Positions 54,941-64,000 of a stretch of 64,000 nt of DNA are shown here, one piece after another. Below the pieces are notes generated by a model. That model did not search any database, was not told the DNA's origin, and saw only the letters and a list, made by a program, of their open reading frames with translations. The DNA is taken from assembly GCF_001540865.1 (NCBI RefSeq), contig NW_017893362.1:1-64000 (forward strand), given 5' to 3'. The stretch is from Ananas comosus (taxonomy: Eukaryota > Streptophyta > Magnoliopsida > Poales > Bromeliaceae). Within the stretch, counting starts at the first letter, position 1; each line of letters starts with the position of its first letter. The position numbers and the translations under genes were made by a program.

Positions 54941-56558
54941 CTAGCATGGTATTAGCCACTACGCATCCAACAATCTAGTTCTCNNNNNNNNNNNNNNNNN
55001 NNNNNNNNTGTCTCAAGGTGAAGTTCCAACTCTCACCATGCATAGTGCCTATTTATGACACTTAAGCATTACTATAGGTCAAGCACACCACCTATTCCAT
55101 ATTCCATTAGTGACCTTAACACTAGGTTCATACATGACCCGAGCTCAATGCCGCTTAATGACATTAGCCCAATTATTCTCAAGTAGTACAAGTCCCCAAG
55201 CCTCTTTATGGCTTACTAAGATTTTTTAAGTCTCGAGTAGGAATAGCTTTAAATGCATGAAAGTGATATCCATTTTCACAATAGGAATTATGATCCCAAG
55301 TCTCAATAAGATGCCAATCATGTACAAGCCCCACTTGGTAGCTCTCTACTATATAGGGGTCCGATATTTCTTACACATAATATATGCATGCTAAGCATCC
55401 TAAAATTCTCAATAAATACATTTATCATAGAAATGCATAAATTTTTACTCTACAAAGCATAAAACATAGGGTATAAGAATTTCTCATATGCCAGGCTAGG
55501 TTAAACCCACCGAACCGTCGCGTAGTCCCTCGCTTCGCTGAACGGAGTTGTCCACAAGTCTCAAAATACCCTAAAAGTAAGGAGCGAAGAGATACATAAG
55601 CGTTACGAGCAACTCTAGGCCCAAACATTAATATTCTCACGAAAAGGGCAAAAACTCACCTAGGGAGTAGAAAATCTCTCTTAAGCTCCAAAAGAGAGCT
55701 AGAATCCTTCCAATCAAACCAAATAGAAGATTCTAAACTAATCAATCTAGCTCAAAAGGCCCTAGAATCACAATGCCCAAAATCAACCCTAAAAATTCTA
55801 TTCTAGGGTTCCATATGGTAAAAACCTACCAATACAAGGATCAAAGGTTAGAATCAAGGTACTAACCTCTCTAGATGCCTCCAAACAAGCTCCAAATCTT
55901 CTAGGGTTGAAGATTGGTCAACACCAAGCCCTACAAGTAAGCTCCAAGCCTTGCAAGGGTGGGAAGGAGAGAAAGGGTTGAAGCTCCAAGCTCCTCCAAG
56001 CAAGCTCCTCCTCTTCTTCTTCTCCTTCTCCTTCTCCTTCTTCTTCTCTTTCTAGAAGGTGTAGGGAGAGGGTGAGAATGAGGAAATGAGGAAGGGAGAG
56101 GGTGGAATGGCTATTTAGGCCTTCCAAAGTAACAAAATCCTAGGAGGTCCCTCAAAAAAACAAAATTGCATCAGCCCGGTCTGGGCAGATTTCGCCCAGA
56201 GGGACCGGTCTCTCCCTACAAGGGACCGGTCTCTCAGGTCGAACCCGAGAAACCCACGTTCGGGAACCGGTATCTCCCCGCACGGGATCGGTCTCTCCCC
56301 GCGTGGACGCGCTCGGGGACCGGTCTCGCCTACCAGGGACCGGTTGCCTCGCCGGCTGCGCAACACTGCTCACTGGGGGACCGGTCTCTCCTATCAGGGA
56401 CCGGTCCCCGAGAGAAAAACTCTCAGGACTCGTCCAGAACTCAGGTTTTCAAACTTTTTAGGTCGAAAAACATTCTACGACCCTCCACCAAATGTGGAAA
56501 AGCTCGGAACATATCCAATCACTCGAACCTCGCAATTTGCAAGGTCCAGTGTGTCACA
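54941..56558 (-). repeat. LTR in minus orientation, continuation of 41059-41216
   Basis: On the minus strand it begins TGTGACACACTGG at 56558. Palindromes at 56205-56410 are well kept, with a perfect GGGACCGGTCCC at 56397-56408. A GAA/CTT leader lies at 56000-56050 and a donor-like AG|GTTAGT near 55866. It is nearly identical to 35251-36796 and contains the 25-N gap. Confidence 0.85.
54984..55008. other. Assembly gap of exactly 25 N
   Basis: A fixed-size gap, directly at the edge of the error-rich block; sequence to its right is clean. Confidence 0.99.
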
Positions 56559-58133
56559 ACAGCACCAACACAGTGATGACAAACTCCGGAGCGCATCGCT
56601 CGAGGGAAAGCTACCGCCCTCAAGCAAGGACTTATAGCGAGTATGATCTAATCCTTAACTCTAAGGATGTCAAGTTCAATCCGTTCCTTAACTATAACGA
56701 ATTTATGCACAAATGACCCTTAGCTCTAAAGTTGTATGTCATTGTGTCTCAATCTCAAGTTCTTTGCATTCTTTGTTTTCAATCATGTCATTACACTAAC
56801 TCTAGTGTTTTTTATGCCACATTTGTTGCTAACTCTAGCTTTGTTGTTCTTTATGCCACATTTGTTCTCTTCGATGCCACACACTAACTCTAGTGTTCAA
56901 ATACTTTAGCATTCATTATCTCGTTAATGCCACACACATAACTCTAGTGTCATCTTTGCATTCACTAATGCCACTAGATCTACATGTCATAATGTCACAT
57001 TTGTCCTCTTACCTCAACTAGGTTTTTATGTTACATTTCATGCATATATAGGGTTCTTAGGTTCTCAACCATCTCATAATACAATTGTACTCACAACATG
57101 CAACATTCACATAAACATCATCTCATTCACCCTAAAATGCATGCAACAATACATATATGTATGCTCAAGGAGTGACACATTAGACAGAGAAATAATTTCA
57201 AGGAGTTTGGAGAGCACCACCCACCTCGTAGGCTTGCTAAGGTGCTCGGGTTCGAATTTCACGATTTTTAGCCGCCTATTTACTTGCCTGCGGCAAAACG
57301 AAGCCAAATTAGGCTTTTTCGCTCATAACTTCGCATAGACTTTTCGTAACGTCAATCCGAGCGCATCAACGCGTCGGAAACACCCCCAATTAGGTTTCTA
57401 CACGATCAATTTTGATCTAAACCCCTCCATTGCAAAAGCCCCAGTATGGGTGCCCTAGCTTCACATATATATATAACCTTTGGTTTGATCTCTTCTACAA
57501 GCAAAAACAAGCTTGTTATCATCTAAAAATCCCAACAAAACCATTCTTAGGTTATTTGGTTCCCATTCTTAAACTCTACCATGAGAGGGGGAAGAAGCTT
57601 ACCTCTAAAGCTTTACTTTTCTCAAGCTAATGGTGAAGGGGATGGAGTTGCTTTACTCTTTTAGCTTCCTCTCCACCAACACCTCCTTCTTCTTCAATTT
57701 CTTTCTCTCATTCTTCTTCTCTTTCTTCCTTTCCTAGAGAGAGAGAAATATGAGAGGGTGTGAGAGGGAGAGAATGAGAGAAATATCTCATTTTCTCCTC
57801 ATACATAACCCATTTGATGCATAAATGCATTTAGACCCCTCAACTTTCATCTCATTGCACAGCACAGACAGGGCATTTTTCAGGCACGGGGACCAGTCTC
57901 TCTAGCAAGGGACCGGTCCTCGAGAGCACTCCCTGCAGCTTTGCAAAATGGGTTCGGTCTCACCCTGAGGGACTGGTCTCCCGGGGACCGGTCTCTCCCC
58001 GTAGGGACCGGTTCCCGAGAGCTGCTCTCCTGGGACTTAGCCAATTTTCCACTTCTGGGCTTTTTACGCGCACGGGGGACGGTCTCTCCCCGCCAGGGAC
58101 CGGTTCCCGAGAGCTGATTTTCCAGTACTTAGC
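56559..58133 (-). repeat. LTR fragment in minus orientation (GGGACCGGTCCC type)
   Basis: It has the landmark block at 57170-57390 and a donor-like AG|GTAAGC near 57604. A CT-rich then GA leader lies at 57660-57780, with ACCGGT palindromes at 57890-58105. It is cut at 58133 by the plus-orientation LTR and at 56559 by the neighbouring LTR. Small open frames inside (57141-57338, 57430-57630) show no family features. Confidence 0.75.
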
Positions 58134-60583
58134 TGTAACACACTGGACCTGTGCAAGTTGCGAGATTCGAGTGTTTAACTTGGACTCCGAGCTTTCCCAC
58201 ACTTGGTGGAAGGTCGTAGACTGAATTCCGACCTAAAAAGTTCGAATTCTGGATATTTTGGCTAAGTCCTGAGAGTTTCACTCTCGGGGACCGGTCCCTG
58301 GTGGGAGAGACCGGTCCCCCTGGCTGAGGTTTGGTTGTTGCGTAATGCAACCAGTCCCTTGGCTTGAGGGACCGGTTCTCGTATACGTGTTTTGCTAGAG
58401 GGCCCTAAGGGACCGATCCCTGAGGGGAGAGACCGGTCCCCTAACCCGAAAACTGCCCAGACCCGGGCAGTGCACTGTTTTGATTCTTGAGGGGCCTAAG
58501 AGGATTTTGTTGCTGTAGAGGGCTTTTAGAGCCATTTCCCCTCTCTCTTTCCCTCACTTCTCACTCTCTCACACCTCTAGAAAGAGAAGAAGAAGAAGAG
58601 GAAGAAGAAGGAGGAGAGGAAGAGCTTGCTTGAGGGAGCTTGGAGCATCAACCCTTTCTCTCTTTCTTCACCATTGGAGGCTTGGAGCTTGGACTTGGAG
58701 CTTTGTGGAGGATCAAACTCCAATCCTTGAGGGTTTTGAGCTTGGTTTGGAGCATCCTAGAGGTATGTGGCTAGTTTCTCTCCTCTAGATCCTAGTTTTG
58801 GAGCTTTTTACTAGATGAAACCCTAGATTTGGATTTTAGGGTTTATTTTGGGGATTTTCGATTTGAGGGCTTTGAGACCTAATTGATGGGTTTAGAACCT
58901 TGGTTTAGGTTGGATTTGAAGGACTCTAACTCCCATTTGGAGATCGAGAGAGCTTCCTTCACACTTGGTGAGTTTTTCTCCACCTTAGCTTGAGATGGTT
59001 AATGATTGAGCTTTGTATTGTTCGTAAGGTCCGTTTGACTCTTGTTCCTACATCTTTAGGGTGCTAGGAGACTAGTGGGCATCTTCGTCGGAGCTTACGA
59101 AGAGTTGCAAGAGTTGTGGTGGGTTTGACTACATGAAAATGGGGCAAAATGACCCCTATGCATTTTGTACTTGTCGTAATCTCAATTTGACATCAAATCC
59201 ATGCTAAATAGAATTTATGTGAATTTTAAAACACTTAAAATGCATGCCTTATGTATCATGAAATTTTCACTCTATATAGTAGGGTATTCTGGGTTTTTAG
59301 CATGCATGTGGGAAGGGTTTTTCTTTGCGAGTTGGGTACTTGTCTCGTACGATGAAAATGATTAGAATTATGCATTCATGAACATAATTATCATGCTTGG
59401 ACATAGAGACCAAAAGTGTCATAAAGGGGCACTTGGGCTAGCAAACTATGAAACTGATATCGAGACTTAGTGATAGGCCATTGACATCTTTTATATTCCA
59501 TGTTAGAGAAATGATGACATAGAGATAGGCCTATGAGAGATGTGACGTATTCCATGTTGTTAGACATGAGGACTTGGTACTTAAGACGGATCTTTTGGTT
59601 ACTTGCCATTGTGCTCATTCGCACATGCTTGTGAGGGTCGCTCCCTACAAGCTGGTACTTCAGAGATGACCATCGCGATACATATTCGCTGTGCGGGATT
59701 GGGCGCCGAACTGGATTGCCGTGGGCTAGGCTCATTCGTAGGGTGGGGATGTTGACTACCACGGGGCCATTAGACTCGGCACCAGCCAGACAACCTACGG
59801 GAGGGTCTCAGGACCAGACAGCCTTCGGGCGGGTCTCTTTAGATTTGACTTTGAGCATTCATCATGACATATGGACAATGACTAGAATAGTAAATAATGA
59901 CATCTTTACTATTTAGCTTATGGACATCATACTAGTGATGATTTGGTACATTCATGCTAGTGTAGCTTTCTTATTACTTGAGCAAAATCATGCTAAGTAG
60001 AAATATCTTGTGGTAGCATGTATTCATATTTAATTGCGAGTTGTACTTATCGCTTTTGTTTATACTTATACACTGACCCCTTTTTGTAGCTTTTGGGCCT
60101 AGTGGCGCATTTTACTGAAGTCAGTAATTGCCCACTGGGAACTATTATTTAATAATTCTCACGCCCTCTGTTTTGTGGTTTTATTTCAGAGCCTTCGGTA
60201 CCGGCGGAGGCATGGGATCACGGCAAGGGTGTCGCCTAGCTAGATAGAGAGGAGCTACTTTTGAGCTTAGGTGGTTTACTCTTTCTTTTATTGTATAAGA
60301 GAGAGAGAGAGATTTTGCACCATGTATAGAGAGACCACCTATGTACCTTTCTAGCACTTATTTTGGGACATTCATTGTACTACTTTATGTTTTTACTTAG
60401 TGGATTTACTTTTATGTTCTTTTCCCTTATTGTACTTTCTAGATATACCTTACTCTGATACTTCTAGATGTTCTCTTTTATTGTCTTATCTATCGTTTTG
60501 TTTTAGACGCCTTATATGTTTTAGACATACGGCGGGTGTGAATACGTGCCGGGCGGGCTTCCACTGGGTCCCGGGGCGTGACA
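58134..60583 (+). repeat. Complete 5' LTR of the plus-strand gag-pol element, 2450 bp
   Basis: It begins TGTAACACACTGGACC and ends CCCGGGGCGTGACA, followed by a primer-binding site. It has ACCGGT palindromes at 58287-58445 (perfect GGGACCGGTCCC at 58287-58298) and a GAA-rich leader at 58580-58630. A donor AG|GTATGT is at 58763 and an acceptor tatttcag at 60189, giving a 1427-bp intron-like segment. The hairpin block (CTTGTGAGGGTCGCTCCCTACAAG-like) is at about 59629-59652. It is identical in length to the solo LTR at 31743-34192. Confidence 0.92.
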
Positions 60584-60591
60584 GATTAGTT

Positions 60592-60603
60592 TCGTATCAG
60601 AGC
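60592..60603 (+). other. Primer-binding site, one mismatch
   Basis: TCGTATCAGAGC differs from TGGTATCAGAGC at one base. It lies eight bases after the LTR end. Confidence 0.8.
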
Positions 60604-60924
60604 CTAGGGTTGAGTCTTAGTGGACCTAGCAAACCTTAGGCTGGTTGGACTATAGGAAATAGACTCGTTAGAGACGAGGCCTACTTGACTTGTAAGCGAA
60701 AGTATCGTGATTGGGTATCTTGATAACTCTAAAAAGTTAGAGTTGAATCGAAGTGTATGGCTTCTAACTTCGCGGAGGGTTACGTGGGCGGTCGACAACG
60801 TAACATCGGGAGTTAGTAGTGAAGAACACTTTCTTACTTTCGCATGATTTGGGTTGTAACTTTGGAGCGGGGATTCAATAGCGTAGGTTTTGCTAACTTA
60901 CACTTTTATGATGTTGTAGTGACG
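60604..60924 (+). other. 5' untranslated leader of the gag-pol element
   Basis: Non-coding, matching 38132-38452 in reverse. The small frame at 60844-61035 overlaps the true gag start and is not separate. Confidence 0.7.
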
Positions 60925-62150
60925 ATGCCGATTACACACTCCCAATCTGCTGGAGCGGATAACGCGGCAAACTTGGAGGAGGTCGAGACCTTCACTACCT
61001 TCGGATCCGGCGAGGTCTGTGAGTTCAGGAGCTAGCTTGCGGCTCTCACCGACTTGGTGAAACAGTAGGCAGAGGCGGCACGACAGCAGATTGAGGCGGC
61101 GTGCCGACAGGAGGCGCGGATGAAACGCCTGGAGGACTTTCTTCTACAGCAAGCGGCAGCCTCCAGAGAGACTCAGGCTATTACACCGCCAGCACCAGTT
61201 GTGGATGTCGCGCCGAGAGCGCCGTCCCCCACGCCCAGTTCTTCGCGTGCGGCGCCTGTGGCCGCACCCCAGGAGGAGGCTTTGGCGGCACCACCTGTAC
61301 AGGCACCCCCGATCGGAGCTGTTTTTCCCGTGATGGTCGAGGGAGCGGAGCGGGACCGACTCATAGAGAGCCTCAATGCATTCAGAAGGTGCGGTCCCCC
61401 GATCTTTGACGGTGAGAAGGTCGACCACTGGATCGTGGAAAAGTGGTTGATGCATATGGAGAAGCTCTTCCGCGACACTTTTGTAGAGGAGAAAGATCGA
61501 GTTTGGCTCGCCACACATCACCTGGACGGCGAGGCCTACCGCTGGTGGTTGGACCTTTAGGAGAACCCCAGCACCGATTTGGCGGCTATTTCATGGAAGA
61601 AGTTCAAGGAGCTTCTACTGGCGCACTACTTCCCGACCAGCGTCAAGCGGAAGATGGAGCAGGACTTGCGCAACTTGCGCCAGGGAGATCGGACTGTAGC
61701 CGATTATGAGCGGGAGTTTTCTCGGTTTCTGCATTACGTGCCTTTCGTCGTGCGGGACGACGAGGATAAGGCCCGCATCTTCGAGCGAGGATTGCGACCA
61801 TCGATCTTCCGGTTCGTGCAATCCTCTAACCTCCAAACCTACCGGGAGGTGGTGGATCGCGCGCTCATTGTGGAGAGAGGCGCGGCTGATTTCCAGAAGC
61901 GGCGAGAGGCCATGGACAAGGGTAAGGCCAAGAGGCTTGCGGCTGTGGGTGTGAACTAGACGCATTCTAGGGGGGCGCTGAAGCATCCTAGGAGCCAGCA
62001 GCGTGGATCTGCGGTGGTCCTCACTATTGCCGGCCTTCCCCGCGTGTGATCTGCGGTGGTCCTCACTACCCACCGCAGTGTCCGCAGCGGGCGGGCAGGT
62101 ACTTCCAGTGTTGCCAGGAGGGCCACGTCCAGACTGAGTGCCCGAGTAGT
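60925..62150 (+). pseudogene. Ty3/gypsy Gag pseudogene
   Basis: It starts M-P-I-T-H-S-Q-S-A-G-A-D at 60925, as in the relative at 38131. In-frame TAG stops lie at 61033, 61066, 61558 and 61957. Between them are a Q/A-rich coiled-coil-like stretch, a Pro/Ala linker, and the Retrotrans_gag domain (K-W-L-M-H-M-E-K-L-F to F-E-R-G-L-R-P). The zinc-knuckle region is in the frame one base back (62046 on). In the first knuckle (x-V-I-C-G-G-P-H-Y-P-P-Q-C) the first Cys has become Arg; the second reads C-C-Q-E-G-H-x4-C with its leading residues altered. A 21-base block (62006-62026) is repeated at 62048-62068. The gene is non-functional. Confidence 0.9.
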
Positions 62151-64000
62151 TCTTCACCGGCACCGTCGACTGCATCGCCACCGGCTCTACCAGCCGCCAG
62201 CCACGGGAATCCGTCGACACCGTACCAGCCTGGGCGGCCACCGGTCCAGCGCCAGAGCGAGGGATCTCGACAGGCTCTCAGTAGGCGCATGTATGCCGCT
62301 CAGACCGAGGAGGCGGTAGCAGCCGAGGATGTGGTTGCAAGTATCATTTTACTTGATGGCATTAGAGTTCGTGCTTTATTTGATATCGGTGCATCGCATT
62401 AATTTATAGATCGGCTGTTTGCCGAGTTGCATGGCATCCCTTTAGTTTTTTTGTTGCATCCGGGACATGTTGTAGTACCCGACCACACTCTGGATATTAG
62501 AGAGTATTGCCTTAGTTGCCCTGTACGGGTAGGAAAGTGGATTATGCCCGTGGACTTGCTAGCTTTGCGCAAGCTAGGGGATTTCGATGTGGTCTTGGGT
62601 ATGGATTGGTTGACCAAGTATTATGCCACCATCGATTGTAAGAACCGCACGGTTACTTTTAGAGAACCGGGGCAGGCTGAAGTTGTGTTTAGAGGATGCC
62701 GGAGTTCGCTTTTTGCGATATCGATCAGCTTGTCTCGAGATAGGCAGCTGATCAACCGAGGATGTGTAGCCTACTTGGCTAGTGTTGTGTTGAGGGACGA
62801 GGATGACACCCCCAGGATTGAGGATATTCCGGTAGTACGGGAGTTCCAGAATGTGTTTCCAACTAAGCTACCGGGTATGCCACCTGATAGGAAGATCGAG
62901 TTTGTGATAGATTTCGTCCCTAGGACTACTCCAATCTCGAAGGCACCCTATAGGATGGCACCGGCGGAGCTAAAGGAGCTGAAGGCACAGCTACAGGATC
63001 TGCTGGACAAGGGCTTCATTCCACCGAGTGTTTCGCCTTGGGGAGCGCGAATTCTGTTCGTCAAGAAAAAGGACGGATCACTTTGCCTATGTGTGGACTA
63101 TCGTGAACTTAATAAAGTCACGATCAAGAATAAGTATCCGTTGTCGAGAATCGACGACTTCTTTGATCAGCTTCAGGGATCGCGTGTGTATTCCAAGATA
63201 GACTTGCAATCGGGATACCACCAGTTAAAGATCAAACCCAAGAATGTATCGAAGACGGCTTTTAGAATACGGTATGGACATTATGAGTTCACAGTTATGC
63301 TGTTCGGGCTTGTCTAATGCCCCGATAGCTTTTATGGATCTAATGAACCGTGTTTTCAAGCTTATCTAGACAGGTTCGTCGTGGTGTTCATCGACGATAT
63401 TTTGGTTTACTCCCGAAGTGATGCGGATCACAAGAAACATTTGAGGCCTGTACTTCAAATACTTCGGAAAAATGAGCTTTATGCCAAGCCGAAAAATTAT
63501 GAATTTTGGCTTCGAGAGGTAGCATTCCTCGGACATTTGATTTCGGGATCGGGTATAGCCATGGATCCTAAGAAAATTGAGGCTATCAAGGATTGGCCGA
63601 GACCGACGAGTGTCACGGAGATTCGGAGTTTTCTTGGATTGGCCGGTTATTACCGGAGGTTTGTCGAGGGGTTCGCTAAGTTATCTACTCCCCTCATGAG
63701 GCTCACGCACAAAGGTGTCAAGTTCATTTGGAATGATGCGTGCGAGAGAAGTTTCCAAGAGTTGAAGTAACGGTTGACGACCGCCCCGATCCTAACCCTA
63801 CCAGTTGCTGGAGCCGAGTATGTAGTTTATAGTGATGCATCTCTTAATGGATTGGGTTCTGTGTTGATGCAGGATGGCAAGGTGATCGCGTATGCTTCTC
63901 GCCAATTGAAGAAATATAAAAAGAACTACCATACGCATGATTTGGAGTTGGCGGCCGTAGTCTTCGCATTGAAGTTATGGCGCCACTACTTATATGGCGA
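62151..64000 (+). pseudogene. Ty3/gypsy Pol pseudogene: protease, reverse transcriptase, start of RNase H (runs off the window)
   Basis: Protease: the active site reads F-D-I-G-A-S-H, with Thr replaced by Ile in the D-T-G triad, followed by a TAA at 62400. Reverse transcriptase: P-Y-R-M-A-P-A-E-L, then G-F-I-P-P-S-x-[16 protein letters not shown]-x-S-G-Y-H-Q and the catalytic [10 protein letters not shown] one-base insertion near 63309 gives a TAA at 63315, and a one-base loss near 63366 restores frame. A further TAA at 63768 lies in the RT-RNase H linker. RNase H starts with Y-S-D-A-S at about 63828 and is cut by the window edge. The order protease-RT-RNase H fixes Ty3/gypsy. Integrase, any chromodomain and the 3' LTR are outside the window. 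The whole frame is phase-consistent with the nucleocapsid. Confidence 0.93.

Noticed and set aside
54345..54955. Overlapping frames of 199 and 195 aa with basic composition
   Set aside because: They cross an LTR U3 and leader with sequencing errors; palindromes are translated through and no domain is seen.

Overview
This is a nuclear window from a flowering plant, most likely a monocot. It holds one intact intron-rich housekeeping gene inside a thick nest of Ty3/gypsy LTR retrotransposons. The MDAR protein and LTR style would suit a bromeliad such as pineapple, but I cannot fix the species by eye. There are no bacterial-type genes, CRISPR arrays or rRNA. Two runs of N (751 and 25 bases) are assembly gaps.

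Layout. 1-11 kb: minus-strand Ty3/gypsy remnants (two different gag genes, two primer-binding sites, two long LTRs) nested in one another. 11-21 kb: broken LTRs of both orientations, one old gag fragment, and a solo LTR with clean 5-bp target duplications (CTCGT). 21.1-29.9 kb: an island without LTRs containing a complete ten-exon monodehydroascorbate reductase gene (minus strand, 435 aa). Its introns carry a Tourist-like MITE, a long-TIR foldback element, a second degenerate MITE, a four-copy 95-bp tandem repeat and TA/GA microsatellites. 30-41.8 kb: nested LTRs in both orientations, including a solo LTR with CTACT duplications and a gag pseudogene with its LTR. 41.8-53.0 kb: an error-riddled second copy of 30.77-41.80 kb. 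53-58 kb: the continuation of the LTRs that copy interrupts. 58.1-64 kb: the 5' LTR, primer-binding site, gag, protease, reverse transcriptase and start of RNase H of a decayed plus-strand Ty3/gypsy element, running off the right edge.

Four points stand out. (1) The 41.8-53.0 kb block looks like an untrimmed raw long read left in the assembly. Removing it rejoins a 2.5-kb solo LTR with matching CTAGC duplications. (2) The LTRs share a promoter design: pairs of 12-bp palindromes with an ACCGGT core (GGGACCGGTCCC or TGTACCGGTACA), centred about 19-23 bp apart, just upstream of a TATA box. (3) The same LTRs carry a conserved intron-like segment of about 1.2-1.9 kb, with a splice donor about 200-260 bp after the TATA box and a pyrimidine-rich acceptor near the LTR 3' end. 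(4) Inside that segment lies a short hairpin that varies in a partly compensatory way between copies.

Apart from MDAR (ascorbate recycling), nothing here looks like a working host gene. The retroelement genes are mostly broken by stop codons, many of them CAG-to-TAG or CAA-to-TAA changes.
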